Of a DNA stretch of 25,920 nt, positions 14,248-20,358 are shown one piece after another (the stretch's first letter is position 1; the number at the start of each line of letters is the position of its first letter). The DNA lies in the NCBI RefSeq assembly GCF_044068515.1, contig NZ_JBIPKI010000036.1, positions 1 to 25,920 of the forward strand, given 5' to 3'. Under the pieces are notes generated by a model. That model made no database searches and was not told the DNA's origin. It was given only the letters and a program-made list of their open reading frames with translations. The position numbers were made by a program, and so were the translations under genes. This DNA is from Desulfurivibrio sp044068515. GTDB lineage: Bacteria > Desulfobacterota > Desulfobulbia > Desulfobulbales > Desulfurivibrionaceae.

Positions 14248-16345
14248 GGCGCAGCACCATCAGGCTGCGGGCTTCGACCGCCACTGCACTGCCGGAGGCA
14301 AGCCTGGTTTCGTCATCCCGCCAGCCCTCGACGGTATCAAAGACCCGCAGCCAGCCGGCGGCCCACTCCCGGGCGGGAAGGGTAAAAGTCAGGGCTTCAT
14401 GGTGGGCATTGAACACCAGATAAAAGCGGGCATCTTTGATCCTTTCGCCCCGGGGACCCGGGGTCGTAATGCTCTCGCCGTTGAGAAAAACGGCAAACGA
14501 CTTGGTGCAGCCATCTTGCCAGCAGTTATCCTCCATCTCCCGGCCCTCGGGATTGAACCAGGCGATATCCGAAACTCCAACCCCGCGGATCGGCCGGCCT
14601 TGAAACCAGCCCCGGAGGTGAAAAACCGGGTGTTCCCGGTAGAACCGGAGCAGCCGGCGGCTGAAATCCAGCAGCTCGCCATCGGCCTGTTCCCAGTTAA
14701 ACCAGGAAATCTCGTTGTCCTGGCAATAGGCGTTGTTGTTGCCGCCCTGGCTACGGCCGATCTCGTCGCCGCCGAGCAGCATCGGCACCCCCTGGGAGAG
14801 GAACAGGGTGGCGAGGAAATTGCGCTGCTGGCGGGCGCGCAGGTCGTTGACGGCGGGATCGTCGCTGGGTCCTTCGGCCCCGCAGTTCCAGGAGCGGTTG
14901 TCGTCGGTGCCGTCGCGATTTTCCTCGCCGTTGGCCTCGTTGTGCTTTTCGTTGTAGGAAACCAGATCCCGCAGGGTAAAGCCGTCGTGGGCGGTGACGA
15001 AATTGATGCTGGCGTAGGGCCGGCGGCCGGTGTTTTCGTAAAGATCGGAACTGCCGGTCAACCGGCCGGCAAACTCCGCCATGGTCTGATCCTGGCCGCG
15101 CCAGTAGTCGCGGACGCAGTCACGATACTTGCCGTTCCATTCCGACCACAGCGGCGGGAATTTGCCGACCTGGTAGCCCCCTTCGCCCAGATCCCAGGGC
15201 TCGGCGATGAGTTTGACCTGGCTGATCACCGGATCCTGCTGGATGACGTCGAAGAAGGCCGACAACCGGTCCACCTCGTGGAGCTCGCGGGCCAGGGTGG
15301 CGGCGAGATCGAAGCGAAAGCCGTCCACGTGCATTTCCAGCACCCAGTAGCGCAGGCTGTCCATCAGCAGCTGGAGCACATGGGGATGACGCATGTTGAG
15401 GCTGTTGCCGGTGCCGGTGTAATCCATGTAATGCCGGAGATCATCAGCCACCAGGCGGTAATAGTCGGCGTTGTCGATTCCCTTGAAGCTCAGCATGGGG
15501 CCAAGGTGATTGCCCTCCGAGGTATGATTGTAGACCACGTCCAGAATCACCTCGATCCCCGCTTGGTGCAGGGCCTTGACCATTTCCTTGAACTCGTTGA
15601 CCTGGCGGCCGGGTTCGCTGGCGACCGCATATTCGTTGTGGGGGGCAAAATAGGCGATGGTGCTGTAGCCCCAGTAGTTGCGGAGCTGCTTTTCCACCAG
15701 ATGGGCATAGTGGATGAACTGATGCACCGGCATCAACTCGACCGCGGTAATCCCCAGTTCCTTGAGATAGTCGATGGCGGCGGGATGGGCCAGGCCAGCG
15801 TAAGTGCCGCGCAGTTCGGGGGGAATATCGGGATGGTTGCGGGTGAACCCCTTGACGTGCAGTTCGTAGATGATGCTCTGGTGCCAGGGAGTGTCGGGAC
15901 GGCGGTCATCACCCCAGTCGAAACCGGGTTCGATCACCACCGAACAGGGGACAAAGGGGGCGCTGTCCTGCTCGTTGAGCCGGTCGGGCTCGCCGAAATG
16001 GTAGGGGTAGACGGCTTCGTTCCACTGAACCTGGCCGCTGACCGCCTTGGCATAGGGATCAAGGAGCAACTTGGCCGGATTGCAGCGCAAACCCTGTTCC
16101 GGCGCCCAGGGACCGTGGACCCGGAAACCGTAGCGCTGGCCCGGTCGCACCCCGGCCAGGTAACCGTGCCAGCAGTAGGCTGTGACCTCGCGCAGATTAA
16201 GGCGGGTTTCCCGGCCCTGGCCGTCCAGGAGGCACAGTTCGACCCGCTCGGCCACGCTCGAAAAGAGGGAGAAGTTGGTGCCTTCTCCGTCGAAGAAGGC
16301 CCCCAGGGGATAGGGTTTGCCGGGCCAGATATCGAGATCGCTCAT
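14237..16345 (-). CDS. glgX: Glycogen debranching enzyme GlgX/TreX (GH13)
   Basis: The 702-residue cytoplasmic enzyme cleaves alpha-1,6 branches of glycogen or maltodextrin. The N-terminal CBM48-like domain (GKPYPLGAFFDGEGTNFSLFSS) is followed by the GH13 barrel: DVVYNHT (near residue 270), DGFRFDLAATL (nucleophile Asp near 345), KLIAEPWDLGEGGYQ (acid/base Glu near 380) and FVTAHDGFTLRDLVSYNEKHN (near 450). Length and the NGEENRDG motif are typical of GlgX/TreX. A GAGGGAGA site precedes the ATG at 16345. It heads the operon with the HAD/phosphatase fusion and GH65 gene. TreX-type debranching enzymes occur in trehalose operons in other bacteria, so the operon may link glycogen with trehalose turnover. 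Confidence 0.95.
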   Translation of the reverse strand: MSDLDIWPGKPYPLGAFFDGEGTNFSLFSSVAERVELCLLDGQGRETRLNLREVTAYCWHGYLAGVRPGQRYGFRVHGPWAPEQGLRCNPAKLLLDPYAKAVSGQVQWNEAVYPYHFGEPDRLNEQDSAPFVPCSVVIEPGFDWGDDRRPDTPWHQSIIYELHVKGFTRNHPDIPPELRGTYAGLAHPAAIDYLKELGITAVELMPVHQFIHYAHLVEKQLRNYWGYSTIAYFAPHNEYAVASEPGRQVNEFKEMVKALHQAGIEVILDVVYNHTSEGNHLGPMLSFKGIDNADYYRLVADDLRHYMDYTGTGNSLNMRHPHVLQLLMDSLRYWVLEMHVDGFRFDLAATLARELHEVDRLSAFFDVIQQDPVISQVKLIAEPWDLGEGGYQVGKFPPLWSEWNGKYRDCVRDYWRGQDQTMAEFAGRLTGSSDLYENTGRRPYASINFVTAHDGFTLRDLVSYNEKHNEANGEENRDGTDDNRSWNCGAEGPSDDPAVNDLRARQQRNFLATLFLSQGVPMLLGGDEIGRSQGGNNNAYCQDNEISWFNWEQADGELLDFSRRLLRFYREHPVFHLRGWFQGRPIRGVGVSDIAWFNPEGREMEDNCWQDGCTKSFAVFLNGESITTPGPRGERIKDARFYLVFNAHHEALTFTLPAREWAAGWLRVFDTVEGWRDDETRLASGSAVAVEARSLMVLRHAP

Positions 16346-16542
16346 GCTTACGTCTCCCTCGCCTTAAGTTGGGTTTTAAATCGGGCTGGATACTTCGCCC
16401 TCCATCATCGCTTAAGCGGGACGGATAAATCAATATCCTTTTTGCCATGCTGCCGCCCGGCTGGCGAGTAAGGAAAGGGCAAGCAGAGCCGGGTCCAACC
16501 AACTGTTATGGGGAGAAACCTGCCCCGGCAATCCCTCGTTGC

Positions 16543-16572
16543 TTGACGAGCCGGGGCCCTGTGGGCTAGCAT
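16543..16572 (+). promoter_or_regulatory. Possible promoter giving a near-leaderless DUF1566 transcript
   Basis: TTGACG (16543-16548) is followed after 18 bases by TAGCAT (16567-16572). The predicted transcript start is about 16579, one base before the ATG at 16580. No Shine-Dalgarno is seen before that ATG or the in-frame ATG at 16571. Also in this divergent region is a palindrome CGCTTAAGCG (16409-16418) upstream of glgX. Confidence 0.35.
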
Positions 16573-16579
16573 GCGCGCC

Positions 16580-17650
16580 ATGAGCGCTGATAAAACCAAC
16601 CTCCAATCCGGCGATCCCGCTTCCGACCGGCAGGCAAGGGGCTGGTTCACCCCCCTCGCCACCGGCCAGGAGCGCTGCTACGCGGCCGACGGCAGCGAGA
16701 TGGCCTGCCCGGGCAGCGGCCAGGACGGGGAATTCCGTTACGGCCGCCGCTGGTCCGCTTCCCGGTTTGAGCCCCGGGATGAAATCGTGCTGGACGCCCT
16801 GACCGGCCTCTGCTGGACCCGCGACGCCAATCGCCAGGAATTTCCCGTAACCTGGCCGGAAGCCCTGGAACTGGCGGCGGCGATGAATACTGCTCGGGCT
16901 TTCGGTTATGCCGACTGGCGCCTGCCCAACCGGCGGGAGCTGCTGAGCCTGATCAGCCACCAGGCCCGCAAGCCGGCCCTGCCCGCCGGCCACCCTTTTG
17001 TCAACGTCTTTCTGGGCTGGTACTGGACCTCGACCAGCGCCGCCATCAACCCCGCCTACGCCTGGTATATCAACCTGGAAGGCGGCCGGATGTTTTATGG
17101 CCGCAAGGACCAGTATTATTTGTTCTGGCCGGTCCGGGGCCACAGCGCGGTCCTGGCCGCCACCGGCCAGCAAAACTGCCACGATCCGGCGGGCCGCCTG
17201 ATGCCCTGTCCGGGCAGCGGCCAGGACGGGGAATTCCAGCATGGCTTGCGCCCGCCCAACCCCCGTTTTCGGAGCAATGACGAGATGGTGCAAGACCGCC
17301 ACACCGGCTTGCTCTGGTTGCGGGACGCCAATGTTGGCCGGCGCCCGCTGGGCTGGCAAGCGGCCCTGGATGAGATAAGAGAACTCAATCGAAAAAATTT
17401 CGGCGGCCGCCGCGACTGGCGCCTGCCGTCAATCAACGCCCTGGAATCCCTGGTGGACTGCAGCCGGCACAGCCCGGCCCTGGCCGCGGGGCATCCCTTC
17501 AACAATGTGCAGGAGGTCTACTGGTCCTCCACCACCAGTTTTTTTGAAACCGACTGGGCCTGGGCCCTTTATCTGACCAAGGGAGCCCTGGGGGTCGGCT
17601 ACAAACCCAACGCCGCCTTCGCGATCTGGCCGGTCTGCGGGCCCACCTGA
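16580..17650 (+). CDS. Protein with two DUF1566 domains
   Basis: From the ATG at 16580 the product has 356 residues; an ATG three codons earlier is also possible. Two DUF1566 (Lcl C-terminal-like) domains follow each other, about residues 30-190 and 195-356. Each starts with a conserved segment (CPGSGQDGEF), then a 'D..TGL.W.RDAN' motif, WRLPN/S..EL..L, a YW(T/S)S(T/S) motif and a final FWPVRG or IWPVCG. DUF1566 occurs in many secreted and surface proteins and has a lectin-like or formylglycine-enzyme-like fold; in Legionella Lcl it binds glycosaminoglycans. This protein has no signal peptide or membrane segment, so it should stay in the cytoplasm unless exported by another route. Function unknown. 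Confidence 0.85.
   Translation: MSADKTNLQSGDPASDRQARGWFTPLATGQERCYAADGSEMACPGSGQDGEFRYGRRWSASRFEPRDEIVLDALTGLCWTRDANRQEFPVTWPEALELAAAMNTARAFGYADWRLPNRRELLSLISHQARKPALPAGHPFVNVFLGWYWTSTSAAINPAYAWYINLEGGRMFYGRKDQYYLFWPVRGHSAVLAATGQQNCHDPAGRLMPCPGSGQDGEFQHGLRPPNPRFRSNDEMVQDRHTGLLWLRDANVGRRPLGWQAALDEIRELNRKNFGGRRDWRLPSINALESLVDCSRHSPALAAGHPFNNVQEVYWSSTTSFFETDWAWALYLTKGALGVGYKPNAAFAIWPVCGPT
16709..17237 (+). repeat. 28-base perfect direct repeat in the two DUF1566 halves
   Basis: The bases 16709-16736 and 17210-17237 are identical and lie 501 bases (167 codons) apart, in the same frame, encoding PGSGQDGEF. Flanking sequence differs clearly, so the identity down to the codon choice stands out within an otherwise diverged tandem duplication. 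Confidence 0.8.
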
Positions 17651-17678
17651 GCGGAAAAAACCGCCCCCGGCGATCGGC

Positions 17679-18434
17679 TTAATGGCAGAGCGCTTCGATG
17701 AAGGGGATCCCGGCCAGGATCCAGTCGAAAATCAGCAGGTGATTATAGAGATTGTAAAGCCCGATGGCCACCACCATGACCCCGGCGGCTTGCAGCATCC
17801 GGCCCCGGGCCTTGCCGCTGAGCCAGCTGGCGGCGCTGCCGAAGAGCAGCAGGGCCGGCACCGAACCCAGGCCGAAGGCCAGCATGGTCAGAGCCCCGCG
17901 CAGGGCGTCAGCGCTCTGGGCGGCGGCGATGAACATGGCATAGAGGAAGCCGCAGGGCAGGAAACCCATCAACAGACCGACGGGCAGGGCCCGCAGGGTC
18001 GGAGGCAGGACCGCGAGCCTGGCGACCAGAGCGGTGACCAGAGTCGTGGGCGCGGGAAACTTGAGACCCATGACGTTGAGGCGGCGAAAGGCCCCGGCGG
18101 TGGCCAATCCGACCACGATGATGAAAAGGTCGGAAAAAATCAGGGCGAGGGCGGTGACCAGGACCAGGTTCTGGGTATAGGCCAAAGCCGAACCGAACCA
18201 GCCCACCAGGGCGCCCAGGGAGGTGTAAGTCAAAATCCGGCCGGTACTGTAGAGCAAGTGAAAGATGGTGCCGGCGGCGATGCTGCCGCCCGCTGCTCCG
18301 TCCCTACCCCGGCCGGGACCGCTCAAGGAGAGGGCGGCCACCAGGGGGCCGCACATCCCCAGGCAGTGGCCCGAACCGAGCAGGGCGGTGACAAAAGCCA
18401 TGCCGTAGAGAGGATCCAGAGCAAACAAGTTCAA
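17679..18434 (-). CDS. TauE/SafE-like (UreH_2/DsbD-like) membrane protein of the cbb3 region
   Basis: This polytopic membrane protein of about 250 residues has six to seven membrane segments and the signature GSGHCLGMCGP near its N-terminus, then MGFLPCGFLYAM in the middle. That pair of Cys-containing motifs marks the family annotated as 'sulfite exporter TauE/SafE' or cytochrome c biogenesis transmembrane region. Members often sit beside ccoI and ccoS and may help metal or redox delivery to the oxidase; this is suggestion, not proof. No ATG is available: AGGGAG (18446-18441) points to TTG at 18434, and a longer frame from TTG 18467 lacks a ribosome site. It is convergent with the DUF1566 gene over 28 bases, which hold a GCGGAAAAAACCGC hairpin. 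Confidence 0.85.
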   Translation of the reverse strand: MNLFALDPLYGMAFVTALLGSGHCLGMCGPLVAALSLSGPGRGRDGAAGGSIAAGTIFHLLYSTGRILTYTSLGALVGWFGSALAYTQNLVLVTALALIFSDLFIIVVGLATAGAFRRLNVMGLKFPAPTTLVTALVARLAVLPPTLRALPVGLLMGFLPCGFLYAMFIAAAQSADALRGALTMLAFGLGSVPALLLFGSAASWLSGKARGRMLQAAGVMVVAIGLYNLYNHLLIFDWILAGIPFIEALCH

Positions 18435-18665
18435 CAACTTCTCCCTGGCTTCGCTATTATTAGCCAATCGACGTTTAGGTTGCAGGCCTGGCCTGCCGGG
18501 GCCCGGCGGCCCTTCCCTGCTACCTTTACGGTGCCAATAATGCTTGGCGCCGCCAGTAAAGGGGGCGGCAAAGATGGTCGCCCTTGCAATCCGGCTGGCT
18601 CAGATGCGGAAAATATTGATTAACCCTGGCCGGGCCAAGGAAATATGTTTCCCTACCCGCCCGAG

Positions 18666-18681
18666 TGTGATTAAAGTCATA
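18666..18681. promoter_or_regulatory. Possible CRP/FNR-family binding site
   Basis: TGTGATTAAAGTCATA fits the TGTGA-N6-TCACA palindrome with one mismatch. CRP/FNR-family regulators, including HcpR of sulfate reducers, use related sites. It lies about 230 bases upstream of the TauE/SafE-like start and about 120 upstream of the LysM promoter. Confidence 0.4.
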
Positions 18682-18804
18682 GCCCAGGCTTCGTCAAGTC
18701 TTGCTGCCCTCGCAAGGCCCGGGACCATGCCCCCCCGCGGGTATCGTGCCTGTCTTCCCGACCTTTTGCCGCCTGTGGGGCAATGGACAATCTTCACGGT
18801 CTGC

Positions 18805-18839
18805 TTGACATTTAAGATTCCGCGGGGCATTTATATAAT
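18805..18839 (+). promoter_or_regulatory. Promoter-like elements upstream of the LysM gene
   Basis: A perfect TTGACA (18805-18810) and a perfect TATAAT (18834-18839) are both present but 23 bases apart, longer than the usual 16-18. TTTAAG at 18811-18816 would give a 17-base spacer but is a poor -35. Transcription would start near 18846, leaving a 175-base leader. Confidence 0.45.
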
Positions 18840-18848
18840 GTGAACCGA

Positions 18849-18878
18849 CTGTCAGGCTTTTGCTCGCCCCCCTGACAG
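18849..18878 (+). promoter_or_regulatory. Hairpin or operator at the start of the LysM leader
   Basis: CTGTCAGG (18849-18856) and CCTGACAG (18871-18878) form a perfect 8-base stem with a 14-base loop, at about +4 to +33 of the predicted transcript. It may stabilise the 5' end or be a protein binding site. Confidence 0.45.
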
Positions 18879-18916
18879 GGGCCGCGAGGCCGGGCCAAAC
18901 CGCCGGATGCCGCCTG

Positions 18917-18943
18917 CCCTGGGTTTATGTCGCCAAACCAGGG
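18917..18943 (+). promoter_or_regulatory. Second hairpin in the LysM leader
   Basis: CCCTGGGTTT (18917-18926) pairs with AAACCAGGG (18935-18943) with one bulged G and an 8-base loop. An A6 tract follows, so it is not an intrinsic terminator on the plus strand. Confidence 0.4.
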
Positions 18944-19020
18944 GTTAAAAAAGCGGCTTTCATCGTCAGGCAACAACTTGATGAATCCCTTCGACTAGCT
19001 GAAAACAAGAGGAAGCAGCC

Positions 19021-20094
19021 ATGAAAAAACTCGTTATCACTGCCGCGGTTTTAGCTTCTGTCGCTGTCATCGATCCGGGCCGGTTTCTCCAGGCGGAAGA
19101 AATGACCCGCCATACGGTTGAGAAAGGTGATACCCTCTGGGATCTGAGCGAGGGATACCTCAAGGATCCTTTTCTGTGGCCCAGCATCTGGAAACTGAAC
19201 CCCTTTATTGCTGATCCGCACTGGATTTTCCCCGGCCAGGTGTTCCGCATTCCCCTGGCCCCGCCGACCCCGGCCCCGATGGCCCTGCCGGCCAAGCCCG
19301 GGGAGGCCGATGATCCTGCCCGAACCGCCCTCGCCTTGCCTGACCCGGCCGATCTCCCCAGTATCCCTTCCCGCTCCGGCCAGCCCCTGGCGATCAGGAC
19401 CGGCGAGGAACCAGGGCCCGGGATGGGCCCGGCCCTCAGCCAGGAAGAGCTGGAACTGGCCCGCCAATACGACCGGGGAATCGGCATGGTCACCCGGGAA
19501 CTGCCCGCCCAGGGCCGGGTGCTGGGCACCAGGCAGGGCTGGCGCCACGCCGGCGGCGAAGAACTAATCCTGGTCCAGGCCCCCGGGGCCCAGCCCGGCC
19601 AGCGGTTCGGGGTTTATCGCGATCTGGGCAAGGTCCCGGCCCTGACCTTCCGGGGAACCAGCCCGGGCCATCTGCTGGCCGACATCGCCATTGTCGAGAT
19701 TGTCAGCGTCGACGCTTCCGGCCAACAGGCCGTGGTCAGCCGCTCCTTTGCCGAATTGAAGACCGACGACCTGCTGGGGCCGGTCCCCGAGCCCCCGGTG
19801 GTGCCGATTCCGCTCCCGGCCGCGGAAACCCTCTCCTTCACCGGCACCGTGGTGGCTCTCCATCACCAGCGCCAGCTGGCCGGCACCGGTGACATCGTCT
19901 ATCTCGACCAGGGCGGCAATCAAGGGCTGGTTCCCGGCCTGCGCCTGGCGGTCAGGTCCGCCGCCGCCCAAGATCCGCCCCAGACCGGGGAACTCATGGT
20001 CCTGCGGGTTACCGCCGACCGGGCCGCGGCCCTGGTGACCGAAAGAAGCAACCATGCGGTCCGTACCGGCGATCAGGTCGGGCCCAACCGCTGA
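19021..20094 (+). CDS. LysM domain protein, exported
   Basis: The 357-residue product has a signal peptide (about residues 1-25, MKKLVITAAVLASVAVIDPG then FLQA) and one LysM domain (about 31-78: HTVEKGDTLWDLSEGYLKD, PSIWKLNPFIADPHWIFPGQ). LysM binds peptidoglycan or chitin N-acetylglucosamine chains. A proline-rich linker (80-125) follows, then a 220-residue beta-rich region in which two segments look related (EELILVQAPGAQPGQRFGVY and DIVYLDQGGNQGLVPGLRLAV), suggesting paired domains. LysM proteins of this layout are common in Desulfobacterota; their role is unknown, probably cell wall attachment. AGAGGAAG precedes the ATG. The gene lies on the plus strand inside the minus-strand cbb3 region, convergent with ccoS. 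Confidence 0.88.
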   Translation: MKKLVITAAVLASVAVIDPGRFLQAEEMTRHTVEKGDTLWDLSEGYLKDPFLWPSIWKLNPFIADPHWIFPGQVFRIPLAPPTPAPMALPAKPGEADDPARTALALPDPADLPSIPSRSGQPLAIRTGEEPGPGMGPALSQEELELARQYDRGIGMVTRELPAQGRVLGTRQGWRHAGGEELILVQAPGAQPGQRFGVYRDLGKVPALTFRGTSPGHLLADIAIVEIVSVDASGQQAVVSRSFAELKTDDLLGPVPEPPVVPIPLPAAETLSFTGTVVALHHQRQLAGTGDIVYLDQGGNQGLVPGLRLAVRSAAAQDPPQTGELMVLRVTADRAAALVTERSNHAVRTGDQVGPNR

Positions 20095-20099
20095 GCGCT

Positions 20100-20123
20100 C
20101 CCGGCGGGATCAGTCCCGCCGGG
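20100..20123. terminator. Hairpin between LysM gene and ccoS, overlapping the ccoS stop
   Basis: CCCGGCGGGA (20100-20109) and TCCCGCCGGG (20114-20123) form a perfect 10-base stem with a 4-base loop. The loop contains the ccoS stop codon. On the plus strand a short TTTT follows after five bases; on the minus strand there is no U tract. It probably ends LysM transcription. Confidence 0.55.
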
Positions 20124-20283
20124 AACCATTTTCCCGGTCGTCGTCATCGTCGTTCATCATCCGGTATTTGGGACCTTCCGGATCATCGAACTCGCCTTTT
20201 TTCACCGCCCAGACAAAGGCCAGCCAGGCGGCAAGCCCCAGGCCCAGGGAAAGGATAATCAGCGCGATGGTTGATTCCAGCAT
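20110..20283 (-). CDS. ccoS: cbb3 oxidase maturation protein CcoS
   Basis: The ATG at 20283 gives 57 residues, the usual CcoS length. One membrane segment (about residues 5-25, STIALIILSLGLGLAAWLAF) is followed by WAVKKGEFDDPEGPKYRMM, the CcoS hallmark, and a very acidic tail with five consecutive Asp residues. CcoS is needed in Rhodobacter for incorporation of heme and copper into the cbb3 oxidase. GGAGAAG lies upstream of the ATG, and an upstream GTG extension adds nothing family-like. The gene follows ccoI after 75 bases. Its last codons form one arm of the hairpin shared with the convergent LysM gene. Confidence 0.9.
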   Translation of the reverse strand: MLESTIALIILSLGLGLAAWLAFVWAVKKGEFDDPEGPKYRMMNDDDDDRENGSRRD

Positions 20284-20358
20284 GATCTTTGCTTCTCCCG
20301 GCCTGACGGCCGCCGCAACCATTGGTTAAATCGAACCTGGACGCTGGCCCGGAGCGGA

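Larger units (their letters stand above)
18435..19020. other. Long divergent intergenic region with structured leader
   Basis: About 550 bases separate the divergent TauE/SafE-like and LysM genes. On the left end a GCAGGC/GCCTGC hairpin (18482-18496) would lie in the TauE/SafE-like leader. The middle holds a CRP/FNR-like palindrome (18666-18681). The right end has a promoter and two hairpins before the LysM gene. The open frames crossing the region have no recognisable protein features or ribosome binding sites. Confidence 0.55.

Noticed and set aside
14246..16471. A 741-codon open frame antisense to glgX, longer than glgX itself
   Set aside because: It mirrors the codons of a clear GH13 enzyme, has no family features and no ribosome binding site. 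In GC-rich DNA antisense frames stay open by codon bias.
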